Source of the DNA: Bradyrhizobium sp. STM 3809
GTDB taxonomy: Bacteria; Pseudomonadota; Alphaproteobacteria; Rhizobiales; Xanthobacteraceae
Direction of reading: 5' to 3'
NCBI RefSeq assembly: GCF_000239795.1
Contig: NZ_CAFJ01000058.1
Span: 1 to 38,825, forward strand
Length of the DNA: 38,825 bases
Shown: positions 9,346 through 17,174 of the stretch, piece after piece
Numbering within the stretch: the stretch's first letter is position 1
Layout: every line of letters starts with the position of its first letter
Notes under the pieces: model-generated
The model's database searches: none
Told to the model about the DNA's origin: nothing
Seen by the model: the letters and a program-made list of their open reading frames with translations, nothing else
Position numbers and translations under genes: made by a program

Positions 9346-9349
<4 letters not shown>
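7823..9349 (-). CDS. ABC exporter permease
   Basis: A 508-residue polytopic inner-membrane protein with around a dozen hydrophobic segments, for example IIGLVLFGAIMHL, LIVITATILLSWALML, LLILLGAGLLLLGVVMTV and LVTAVAVLIATVSS. It is the membrane partner of the ATPase encoded immediately upstream: the ATPase stop and this ATG overlap (ATGA, 9346-9349), showing translational coupling. A cytoplasmic RRKEFMLLRRDPWL stretch near the middle resembles those of ABC-2-type exporters. The exported substrate is unknown. Confidence 0.85.
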
Positions 9350-10095
<746 letters not shown>

Positions 10096-10318
10096 GACCG
10101 CTCATTCGGTTTGCATCGGCAACTTGGACGCAACTCGTTGCGGCGCGGTGAACGATCTCTCGATCGTGAACGCCAGGAGCCGTTCCACGGCGGAAGTTTC
10201 CGGGCGCCCGAACAGGATCGTCGCGCCACAGCCTGGCGCGATGATCCGGACGTGGGGCGATATCGTTAGGACGAGGAGCAGCCTGCATCGCGGCTGTACC
10301 TGTACCGCTCCGGCGAGG

Positions 10319-11101
10319 ATGGACGTGACGGACCAGCAGATTGCGACGGCGGCGGGAGACGCCGCTCCAGGCGCAGACGCGCCGCTGTTCCGGCATGCCG
10401 TGCGGCTGGCCTCGTTCCCGCGCGGCGGCGTCGCCGCCGTGTTCGGCGCCAGCGGCGGCATCGGTGCGGCGCTGAGCTCGGCGCTCGCCGAGGGCGGCCA
10501 CTTCAATGCGATCCTCTGCTTCAGCCGGAGCAGCGATCCGGCATTTGATCTCACCGATGAAGCCAGCCTCGCTCGGGCCTCCGAAGCCGTTGCGGCCGCC
10601 GGCGACGTCCGGCTCGTCATCATCGCCACCGGCATGCTGCACGAGGGGGACGCGCAGCCCGAGAAGAGCTGGCGCGAACTCGACGCCGCGCGTCTTGCCC
10701 GTGCCTTCGCCATCAATGCGACCGGGCCGGCGCTGCTGATGAAGCATCTGCTGCCACGGCTGCCGCGCGCGGGAAAGGCCATGCTCGCGGCGTTGTCGGC
10801 GCGGGTCGGCTCGATCGGCGACAACCGGCTCGGCGGCTGGTACGGCTATCGGGCTTCGAAGGCGGCGCTGAACCAGCTCGTGCATTGCGCGGCGATCGAG
10901 CTGGCCCGCCGTTCTCCCGACGCGATCTGCGTCGCGCTGCATCCCGGCACGGTGGCGACGCGGCTGTCGGCGCCGTTTGCCTCGGCCAGCGGCGTCGCGC
11001 CCGTCGAGGCGGCGCGGCATCTGCTCGGCGTGATCGACCGGCTGAAGCCCGAGAACTCCGGCGGCTTCTACGACTGGCGCGGCATGCCGGTGCCTTGGTG
11101 A
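10319..11101 (+). CDS. SDR-family oxidoreductase
   Basis: A roughly 260-residue short-chain dehydrogenase/reductase. The nucleotide-binding glycine motif is GASGGIG, the acidic region VIIATGMLHEG stands for the NNAG segment, and the catalytic pair is YRASK with an upstream Ser in ALSARVGS. It resembles the C-factor (CsgA)-like SDRs of Gram-negative bacteria. Two starts compete: the ATG at 10319, and the GTG at 10325, which has GAGG (10315-10318) at the better six-base spacing; the ATG is too close to that site. It is followed within 10 bases by the DUF2256 gene and then the DUF3429 gene, so the three form an operon. Substrate unknown; NADPH is probable. Confidence 0.85.
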   Translation: MDVTDQQIATAAGDAAPGADAPLFRHAVRLASFPRGGVAAVFGASGGIGAALSSALAEGGHFNAILCFSRSSDPAFDLTDEASLARASEAVAAAGDVRLVIIATGMLHEGDAQPEKSWRELDAARLARAFAINATGPALLMKHLLPRLPRAGKAMLAALSARVGSIGDNRLGGWYGYRASKAALNQLVHCAAIELARRSPDAICVALHPGTVATRLSAPFASASGVAPVEAARHLLGVIDRLKPENSGGFYDWRGMPVPW

Positions 11102-11107
11102 AGCGAC

Positions 11108-11287
11108 ATGCCGAAGATGCGCCGCAAGGCGGATTTGCCGACCAAGATCTGCGCCGCCTGCGGCCGCCCCTTCGCGTGGCGGCGCAAATGGGCGCGCGAC
11201 TGGGACGAGGTGAAGTTCTGCTCCGACCGTTGCCGGTCCGAGCGACGGCGGGCATCGCCACCCCAAACACCGCGGCCCGCTAATTGA
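11108..11287 (+). CDS. DUF2256 small zinc-ribbon-like protein
   Basis: A 59-residue protein lying between the SDR and DUF3429 genes. It contains the DUF2256 core: KICAACGRPFAWRRKW, then a WDEVKFCSDRCRS block. The four cysteines in CxxC and CxxxC pairs suggest a bound zinc. The family is small and basic and its function is not established. In my recollection DUF2256 genes often sit near photolyase/cryptochrome and C-factor-like SDR genes, which agrees with the neighbour here. The start is the ATG at 11108, only six bases after the SDR stop; an ATG at 11117 is possible. The stop at 11285-11287 lies within the ribosome binding region of the next gene. Confidence 0.85.
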   Translation: MPKMRRKADLPTKICAACGRPFAWRRKWARDWDEVKFCSDRCRSERRRASPPQTPRPAN

Positions 11288-11298
11288 GGAGATCTCGT

Positions 11299-11757
11299 AT
11301 GCTCGCCGGCGTTCCCGCATCCATGCGGATCCTCGGACTGGGTGGACTGATTCCCTTTGTCGGCCTCGCGGCTCTGGTGATCGCGGGCCAGGAGCCGGCG
11401 CGGCTGATGGCCGTGCACGCCCAGATCGCCTACGGTGCCGTGATCCTGAGCTTCCTCGGTGCCGTGCATTGGGGGCTCGCCGTGCAGACGCCGGCGGCGG
11501 CCGACTGGTGGCGGATGGCCTGGGGCGTCACGCCGGCGCTGCTCGGCTGGGCCGCACTGCTGCTGCCGGCCGTACCGTCGCTGGTGCTGCTGACCGCGGC
11601 GCTGCTCGCAGCGCTCATCGTCGACGAGCTCTGCTTCGGCGGCGATCGGAGAGCGTGGTTTCTCAAGCTGCGGCGGCTGCTCAGCCTCGGCGCGATCGCC
11701 GCGATGCTCGCGACCTTCCTTGCCGTGATCCTCGGTGGGACGCCGGGCGCAGCGTGA
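11299..11757 (+). CDS. DUF3429 membrane protein
   Basis: A 152-residue inner-membrane protein with about five hydrophobic helices. The family landmark is the segment AYGAVILSFLGAVHWGLA, followed by WWRMAWGVTPALLGW, both typical of DUF3429. Function is unknown. The ATG at 11299 follows GAGGAG (11286-11291), which overlaps the stop of the DUF2256 gene, so the SDR, DUF2256 and DUF3429 genes are very probably one transcript. Confidence 0.85.
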   Translation: MLAGVPASMRILGLGGLIPFVGLAALVIAGQEPARLMAVHAQIAYGAVILSFLGAVHWGLAVQTPAAADWWRMAWGVTPALLGWAALLLPAVPSLVLLTAALLAALIVDELCFGGDRRAWFLKLRRLLSLGAIAAMLATFLAVILGGTPGAA

Positions 11758-11824
11758 CGTCGACCTCCGCTGTAGACAGAGCAGCGACGCCTCGGGCAAG
11801 CTTCAGCCTCGTTCGCGAGGCGCC

Positions 11825-12574
11825 ATGAACATCCTGCTGCTCAATCCCAACATCCGCTCCGACATCACCGATCTGATGCTGCAGGTCGGCCGCGACGCCG
11901 CGGCACCCGGCACGACGCTGATCCCCTGCACCGCGCCGCGCGGGGTGCCCTACATCGCGACACGGGCGGAGGCGCAGATCGGCGGCGCCGTGGCGCTGGA
12001 GATGCTGGCCGAGCGCAACGGCACGTTCGACGCCGCGATCATTGCCGCCTTCGGCGATCCCGGCCTGTTCGCAGCGCGCGAATTGTTCGACGTGCCGGTG
12101 ATCGGGCTTGCGGAAGCTGCGATGCTGACGGCCTGCATGGCCGGACGGCGCTTCGCCATCGTCACCTTCGCGCAGGCGCTCGGCCCCTGGTACGAAGAGT
12201 GCGTGCGCATGCACGGGCTGATGGAGCGCTGCGCCGGCATCCGCATGCTCGACGGCAGCTTCAAGCAGATCTCCGACGTGCAGCATGAGAAGGAGGAGCT
12301 GCTGGTCGAGCTGGCGCTGCGCGCGGTCGAGGAGAACGAGGCCGACGTGCTGATCTTCGCCGGCGCGCCGCTGTCGGGACTTGCAGCACGCGTCGCGCAT
12401 CGCATTCCCGTGCCGGTGGTCGATCAGGTGATCGCGGCCGTGAAGCAGGCCGAGGCGCTGCTGGCGCTGAAGATGCGCAAGGCTACCGCCGGGACGTTCC
12501 GACGGCCGGCCGCGAAGCCGACGGCGGGATTGCCGCAGGCGCTGGCGGCCCGGCTCGAGCATCGCGACGTGTAG
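11825..12574 (+). CDS. Asp/Glu/hydantoin racemase-family protein lacking the catalytic cysteines
   Basis: A 249-residue member of the Asp/Glu/hydantoin racemase superfamily, which includes hydantoin and allantoin racemases using two cysteines for proton exchange. The fold markers are clear: LLLNPNIRSDITD at the start, AAFGDPGLFAARE, LAEAAMLTACM, FAQALGPWYEEC and IFAGAPLSGLAARV. At the two positions where the catalytic cysteines are expected, just before FGDPG and in the GCAP-type motif, this protein has Ala75 and Gly180. It may use other residues, catalyse a different reaction, or only bind ligand. The start is an ATG with GAGG (11817-11820) upstream. It lies 67 bases after DUF3429 and upstream of a polyamine-type ABC importer. 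An allantoin or hydantoin link is attractive because of the ureide genes nearby, but is inferred. Confidence 0.8.
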   Translation: MNILLLNPNIRSDITDLMLQVGRDAAAPGTTLIPCTAPRGVPYIATRAEAQIGGAVALEMLAERNGTFDAAIIAAFGDPGLFAARELFDVPVIGLAEAAMLTACMAGRRFAIVTFAQALGPWYEECVRMHGLMERCAGIRMLDGSFKQISDVQHEKEELLVELALRAVEENEADVLIFAGAPLSGLAARVAHRIPVPVVDQVIAAVKQAEALLALKMRKATAGTFRRPAAKPTAGLPQALAARLEHRDV

Positions 12575-12612
12575 TTGGAGGCGAAGTGTCAGGAGCCTCG
12601 TCTCTCTCCCGG

Positions 12613-12645
12613 CGTCATTCCGGGGCACGCGAGCCCGGAATGACG
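12613..12645. repeat. Perfect 12-bp palindromic hairpin (REP-like)
   Basis: CGTCATTCCGGG (12613-12624) pairs without mismatch with CCCGGAATGACG (12634-12645) around a nine-base loop. It lies about 40 bases after the racemase-family gene and resembles the other dispersed GTCAT/GTCGT-CCGG hairpins of the window. It could act as a terminator. Confidence 0.65.
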
Positions 12646-12724
12646 ACGGACAGAGCAGGCCGAACAGCTTCGAGCGTTGAGCTTAGATAGAAAAGCTATC
12701 CTCGAATACCGTTCCTACTCTCAC

Positions 12725-12734
12725 TTGTACACAA
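12725..12734. promoter_or_regulatory. Possible GntR-type operator upstream of the ABC importer
   Basis: TTGTACACAA is a near-palindrome matching the TnGTnnnACnA-like pattern of FadR/FCD-type GntR regulators. It lies about 65 bases upstream of the importer ATPase start, inside a locally AT-rich stretch. A GCCGCC/GGCGGC dyad (12738-12743 and 12756-12761) lies just downstream. No GntR gene is in the window, so this is only a candidate. Confidence 0.25.
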
Positions 12735-12800
12735 ACCGCCGCCACTGCCTCAAAAGGCGGCACGCTTCTTGCTTTTTCAAACGAATAGAGCAGGAAGCCC

Positions 12801-13886
12801 ATGGCCAGCGTATCGGACGCCAAGTCGCTCGTTCTGGATCGGATCACGCACCGCTTTGCCAGCGGCACGATGGCTGTCTCCGACATCAATCTCGATGTGA
12901 AGGGTGGCGAGATCATCGCGCTGCTCGGGCCGTCAGGTTGCGGCAAGACAACGCTGCTGCGGATCATCGCCGGCTTCATCGGTCAGAGCGAGGGACGCGT
13001 CATCATCGGCAACGACGTCGTCGATGCGCTGCCACCCAACCGCCGCGCGGTCGGCATCGTGTTCCAGAACTACGCGCTGTTTCCGCATCTCTCGATCTCG
13101 GAGAATGTCGGCTACGGCCTCGCCGCGCGCGGCGTCGACAAGGCCACGCGAGCGAAGGAAGCGCAGCGGCTGCTCGACATGGTGCAGCTCGGCCAGTTCG
13201 GCGAGCGGCTGCCGCGGCAGCTCTCAGGCGGCCAGCAGCAGCGCGTGGCGCTGGCCCGCGCGCTCGCGATCAAGCCGTCGATCCTGCTGCTCGACGAACC
13301 GTTCGCCGCGCTCGACAAAAACTTGCGGCTGGACATGCAGATCGAGGTCAAGCGGCTGCAGCGCATGGCCGGGACGACGACCCTGATCGTGACCCACGAC
13401 CAGGAGGAGGCGCTGTCGATGGCCGACCGCGTCGCGGTGCTGAGCCACGGCCATCTCGAACAGTTCGGCACGCCCAGCGAGATCTACGACGAGCCGCAGA
13501 CGCTGTTCGTGAATACCTTCGTCGGCACCGCCAACAGGATGAAGGGCACCGTACTCGCGAGCGATGCGAGCGGCGTCAAGGTCGCCCTGGAGGCCGGGGG
13601 CGAGATCATCGCACGCGCACCCACGCCGGTCAGTGCCTCCGACAAGGTCACCGTCTGCCTGCGTCCCGAGCATCTCACCTTCGTCGGCGACGACACGGGT
13701 TTTGCCGGCGAGATCGGCATGGCGCTGCCGCTCGGCGCCACCGTCGTCCATGAGATCAGGGCCAAAGACGGCTCGAGCATCAAGATCTCGCAGGCCCGCA
13801 CCGGCGGCACGCCGCTGCGCGAGGCCGGCGCGGCGGTCCGCGTCGCGCCACTCGCCCCCGGTCTCGCCACTGTGTTCCCGCAATGA
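12801..13886 (+). CDS. ABC importer ATPase, polyamine type (PotA-like)
   Basis: A 361-residue import ATPase. Walker A is GPSGCGKTT, the signature LSGGQQQRVALARAL, Walker B ILLLDEPFAALD, and the switch region VTHDQEEAL. A C-terminal extension of about 110 residues carries a TOBE-type regulatory domain (VCLRPEHLTF). This layout is that of PotA and related spermidine/putrescine, iron or amino-acid-derivative importers. The ATG follows AGGAAG. It heads a four-gene operon with the binding protein and two permeases. The substrate is not clear, because the PotABCD-like class transports many cations and cyclic compounds. Confidence 0.93.
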   Translation: MASVSDAKSLVLDRITHRFASGTMAVSDINLDVKGGEIIALLGPSGCGKTTLLRIIAGFIGQSEGRVIIGNDVVDALPPNRRAVGIVFQNYALFPHLSISENVGYGLAARGVDKATRAKEAQRLLDMVQLGQFGERLPRQLSGGQQQRVALARALAIKPSILLLDEPFAALDKNLRLDMQIEVKRLQRMAGTTTLIVTHDQEEALSMADRVAVLSHGHLEQFGTPSEIYDEPQTLFVNTFVGTANRMKGTVLASDASGVKVALEAGGEIIARAPTPVSASDKVTVCLRPEHLTFVGDDTGFAGEIGMALPLGATVVHEIRAKDGSSIKISQARTGGTPLREAGAAVRVAPLAPGLATVFPQ

Positions 13887-13927
13887 ACAACCAACAAATC
13901 TGGAGTGAAAGATGATGGGAGTGAAAC

Positions 13928-14974
13928 ATGTTGCTTGATCGCCGCCGGCTCCTGACAAGCGCCTTGACGCTGGGCGCCATGCACGCCTTCCCGGGCCTGA
14001 GCCTCGCGCAGGCGCGGCCGCTGGTGTTCGCGACCTTCACCGGCAGCTGGGAGGAAGCGCATAAAGCGGTGCTGGTGCCCGCCTTCCGCAAAGCCAATGG
14101 CGATGCGGGAATCGTGCTCGACCCGATGCTGTCGGTCGACCAGATCGCCAAGGTCAACGCCGCCAAGGCCAACCCGCCGATCGACGTCATGCTGCACGAT
14201 CCCGGCCCGGCGCTGGTCGCGATCGGCCAGGATCTCGTCGAGCCCTACCCCACCGACAAGAGCACCTATTTCAAGGACCTGATTCCGGAAGCGCAGGACG
14301 CCATGGGTCCGGCGCCGTTCTTCCAGGTCGTCGGCCTGACCTACAATCCGGAGACGGTGAAGACCCCGCCGACGTCGTGGGCGGATCTCTGGAAGCCCGA
14401 GTTCAAGGGCAAGGTCGGCATCACCAACCTCAACTCCACCCTCGGCACCGGCTGGCTGGTCGAGATCGCCCGCATGCGCGGCGGCTCCGAAGCCAATGTG
14501 GACGAGGGCTTCAAGGCGCTGGAGGAGTTGAAGCCGAACCTCGCCGCGGTCGCGGCCAATCCCGGCGCGCTGGCGACCTTGTTCCAGCAGGGCCAGATCG
14601 ACATCTCGCCCGGCAATTTCAACGCCATCCAGATCCTGAAAGCGCGCGGCGTGCCGGTCGAGTTCGTGGCGCCGAAGGAAGGCGCGATCGCCTTCAAGAC
14701 CACGATTCACATCGTCAAGAACTCGCCGAACAAGGAGCTCGCCTTCAAGCTGATCGAGGCGGCGCTGTCGCCGGAGGTGCAGACGACCTTGATGAACCCG
14801 CCCTATCTGATCGTGCCGACCAACACCAAGGTCGCGATGTCCGGCGAGATCGCCAAGGTGCTGGCCAAGGACACCGCCGAGCTGAAGAAGAAGTTCGTGT
14901 TCCAGGACTGGAAGAAGATCAACGAGCAGCGCGCATCCTGGATCGAGAAGTTCAATCGCGACATCAAGATCTGA
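13928..14974 (+). CDS. Periplasmic solute-binding protein of the ABC importer
   Basis: A 348-residue extracytoplasmic binding protein of the family-1/PotD-like class. The N-terminus DRRRLLTSALTLGAMHAF resembles a Tat or Sec signal peptide with twin arginines and is followed by a probable cleavage after SLAQA. The mature start PLVFATFTGSWEEA, the LDPMLSVDQIAKVNAAKANPPIDV block and GLTYNPETVKTPPTSWADLW match the polyamine/thiamine-type binding folds. The ATG has GGGAG about seven bases upstream. It lies 41 bases after the ATPase gene and three bases before the first permease. Ligand unknown; purine-derived ureides or polyamines are both plausible. Confidence 0.9.
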   Translation: MLLDRRRLLTSALTLGAMHAFPGLSLAQARPLVFATFTGSWEEAHKAVLVPAFRKANGDAGIVLDPMLSVDQIAKVNAAKANPPIDVMLHDPGPALVAIGQDLVEPYPTDKSTYFKDLIPEAQDAMGPAPFFQVVGLTYNPETVKTPPTSWADLWKPEFKGKVGITNLNSTLGTGWLVEIARMRGGSEANVDEGFKALEELKPNLAAVAANPGALATLFQQGQIDISPGNFNAIQILKARGVPVEFVAPKEGAIAFKTTIHIVKNSPNKELAFKLIEAALSPEVQTTLMNPPYLIVPTNTKVAMSGEIAKVLAKDTAELKKKFVFQDWKKINEQRASWIEKFNRDIKI

Positions 14975-14977
14975 GCC

Positions 14978-15847
14978 ATGAAGAGCGCCACGACCGCGCC
15001 GGGAGACGTGACCAGCTTCAGCCTGGGGCTCGCGCTGCCCCTCGGCTTGGCGTTCGCGATCTTCTTCGTGCTGCCGCTGGCGCAACTTGTTTATCTCTCG
15101 CTCCACAACGACACCGCGGCGACGGTGTGGGGGCTCGGCCAGTACGTCAAGTTCCTGACCGACCCCTTCAGCCTCGCCGTACTCGGCTCGACTCTGCTGC
15201 TCGGCGCCGAGGTGACGCTGACTTGTCTCGTACTCGGCTATCCCATCGCCTGGCTCTACCAGCGCTCGGGCAGCCGGGTGCAGACCTTGATCATCATGAT
15301 CGTGCTGCTGCCGCTGCTCACCAGCGTCGTGGTCCGCACCTTCGCCTGGATCGTGATCCTGGGCCGGCAGGGCATCATCAACTCCGTGCTGCAATCGCTC
15401 GGCCTGATCGGCACGCCGCTGCGCATGATCTATACCCAGGGCGGGCTGATCGCGGCGCTGGCCCAGGTGCAGATGCCGCTGATGGTGCTGCCGCTGATCA
15501 CCGCGATCGGCCGGATCGATCCTAACCTGTCCGACGCCTCGGCCTCGCTCGGCGCCGGCAGCTGGCGTACCTTCGTCAAGGTGATGCTGCCGCTGTCGAT
15601 GCCCGGCATCATCGCCGGCTGCACCCTCACCTACGCCGCGGCGATCACCGCCTTCATCACCCAGTCGCTGGTCGGCGGCGGGCAGATGCTGTTCATGCCG
15701 ATGTATCTGTATCAGCAGGCCTCGACGTTGCAGAACTGGCCGTTCGCGGCCGCGATCTCGATCATCTTCCTGTTCGCGGTGCTCGCGATCGTGGCGCTGT
15801 TCTCGACGCTTGGCCGGCGTGCCCGCGGCTACGGAGACGCGCGATGA
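14978..15847 (+). CDS. ABC importer permease 1 (PotB-like)
   Basis: A 289-residue inner-membrane permease with six or so hydrophobic helices. The cytoplasmic EAA-like loop, which docks the ATPase, is seen as DASASLGAGSWRTFVKVMLPLSMPGI (residues about 188-213). It starts three bases after the binding protein stop, and its end overlaps the next permease by four bases (ATGA), so the subunits are translationally coupled. It forms the channel together with the second permease. Confidence 0.92.
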   Translation: MKSATTAPGDVTSFSLGLALPLGLAFAIFFVLPLAQLVYLSLHNDTAATVWGLGQYVKFLTDPFSLAVLGSTLLLGAEVTLTCLVLGYPIAWLYQRSGSRVQTLIIMIVLLPLLTSVVVRTFAWIVILGRQGIINSVLQSLGLIGTPLRMIYTQGGLIAALAQVQMPLMVLPLITAIGRIDPNLSDASASLGAGSWRTFVKVMLPLSMPGIIAGCTLTYAAAITAFITQSLVGGGQMLFMPMYLYQQASTLQNWPFAAAISIIFLFAVLAIVALFSTLGRRARGYGDAR

Positions 15848-16659
15848 GCCGGCGGCAGCGCAACTGGGAGGCGTTGAGCTTCCAGATCGTGATGACGGTG
15901 ATCGCCATGCTGGCGCTGATCCTGATCGTCTCGCCGTCACTGGTCGTGCTGATCGTCTCGTTCACGTCGGGCTTCTCGCTGAAATTCCCGCCGCCGGGCT
16001 ATTCGACCCGCTGGTACGTCGAATTGTGGAACGCCTGGCAGCTGCAATTCGCGGCGCGCAACAGCCTCGTAGTCGCCCTGTGGTCGACGGGCCTCTCGAT
16101 CGTGCTCGGCGTTGCCGCGGCGCTGGCGATCTCGCGCTCCAAGACGCTGACCGCAAAGCTGTTGGACTCGCTGTTCATGTCGCCCCTGGTGCTGCCCGCG
16201 CTGGCCTTCGGGCTGGCGGCGCTGATGTTCTTCTCGCTGATCGGACTACCGGTGTCGCTGCTCACGCTGGTGATCGGACACACCATCGTCTGCGTGCCCT
16301 ATGTCGTCCGCAACACGGTCGCCGCATTGGCGCAGCTCGAGCCGACCTTGCTGGAAAGCTCGGCAATCCTCGGCGCCTCCAGGCTCTACACTTTCCGCCG
16401 CATCGTGCTGCCGCTGATCCGCCCCGGCATCATCTCCGGCGCGTTCATCGCGTTCATGTCGTCGTTCGACAACGTCCCGGTGTCGCTGTTCCTGCGCGAC
16501 GCCGCGACCGACATGCTGCCGATCCGGATGTGGCAGGACCTCGAAGGCAAGCTCGACGTCACCATCGCCGCGCTGTCCAGCGTGCTGATCATCGCCACGG
16601 TGGCGCTGATGGCGATCATGGAGCGCACCACAGGACTGTCGAAACGGCTGACGGGGTGA
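15844..16659 (+). CDS. ABC importer permease 2 (PotC-like)
   Basis: A 271-residue inner-membrane permease, partner of the preceding one. The EAA-like loop is ESSAILGASRLYTFRRIVLPLIRPGI (about residues 178-203). Several hydrophobic helices are visible, for example VIAMLALILIVSPSLVVLIV and FLDSLFMSPLVLPALAF-like segments. It is the last gene of the importer operon and is followed by a composite palindromic repeat. With the ATPase and binding protein it completes a standard importer. Confidence 0.92.
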   Translation: MSRRQRNWEALSFQIVMTVIAMLALILIVSPSLVVLIVSFTSGFSLKFPPPGYSTRWYVELWNAWQLQFAARNSLVVALWSTGLSIVLGVAAALAISRSKTLTAKLLDSLFMSPLVLPALAFGLAALMFFSLIGLPVSLLTLVIGHTIVCVPYVVRNTVAALAQLEPTLLESSAILGASRLYTFRRIVLPLIRPGIISGAFIAFMSSFDNVPVSLFLRDAATDMLPIRMWQDLEGKLDVTIAALSSVLIIATVALMAIMERTTGLSKRLTG

Positions 16660-16685
16660 TCGACGCGCATGCGGGGGCCTCTTGG

Positions 16686-16787
16686 TTCGAGACGCGCCGC
16701 TTGCGGCGCTCCTCACCATGAGGGTGAATATCTCGCCGCGAAATCGGCCCTCGTCCTGAGGAGCCCGCCGCAGGCGGGCGTCTCGAA
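16686..16787. repeat. Composite palindromic repeat between convergent genes
   Basis: TTCGAGACGC (16686-16695) and GCGTCTCGAA (16778-16787) are exact inverted arms. Inside them are two strong hairpins: GCGCCGC/GCGGCGC (16694-16700 and 16703-16709) and GCCCGCC/GGCGGGC (16763-16769 and 16773-16779). CCTCACCATGAGG- and CCTCGTCCTGAGG-type segments lie between. I recognise this as a dispersed Bradyrhizobium-type element. It separates the importer operon from the convergent transthyretin-like gene and could terminate both. Confidence 0.75.
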
Positions 16788-16803
16788 GGATGGCCGCACA
16801 CCC

Positions 16804-17145
16804 TCAAGCCCCGCGGAAGATCGAATAGCCCCACGGCGTGAACTTCAGCGGCAGATGAAAATGCTCCTCGACCTTGTCGATGGCGAAGCGAAACGGCACT
16901 GTGGTGAGAAATTTCGTTTGAGCATTTGCCCCGAAGAACTCGCCGATATGAAACAGCACCTCGTACTCGCCGGCCGTGACGCCGTCGCCCTTGACGACCG
17001 GCGCCTGCAAAGTGCCGTCGGCGCCGAGCTGGCCTTCGGCGAGCAAAATGCGGTCGGGCGCGACACGCCAGATGGCGACGCGCAGGCCGAGCGCCGGACG
17101 CCCGTGGGCTACATCGACCGCATGAACCGAGATTCCGCCGGCCAT
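16804..17145 (-). CDS. Transthyretin-like protein, divergent paralogue of 5-hydroxyisourate hydrolase
   Basis: A 113-residue protein of the transthyretin / 5-hydroxyisourate hydrolase family. It keeps His8 (SVHAVDVAHGRPA), the GEYEVLFHIGEFF strand and the EHFHLP segment with His97 before TPWGY. It lacks two hallmarks of the true enzyme. Where the family has TNxDGR it reads GADGTL, with Thr45 replacing the catalytic Arg, and the invariant C-terminal YRGS is FRGA. The canonical copy lies at 21251-21607. So this one may act on another substrate, or may have lost activity. The ATG at 17145 was chosen for its GGAG about six bases upstream. Only 29 bases separate it from the divergent MFS gene, so promoters must overlap coding sequence or the shared gap. 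Confidence 0.85.
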   Translation of the reverse strand: MAGGISVHAVDVAHGRPALGLRVAIWRVAPDRILLAEGQLGADGTLQAPVVKGDGVTAGEYEVLFHIGEFFGANAQTKFLTTVPFRFAIDKVEEHFHLPLKFTPWGYSIFRGA

Positions 17146-17174
17146 CACTTGCTCCGTCGTCAGGTTGCCGCAGC

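Noticed and set aside
10096..10318. Riboswitch upstream of the SDR gene
   Set aside because: Some GC-rich pairing is possible but no conserved riboswitch core could be recognised.
13484..15940. 818-codon minus-strand frame opposite the ABC importer
   Set aside because: Shadow of well-defined importer subunits on the plus strand.
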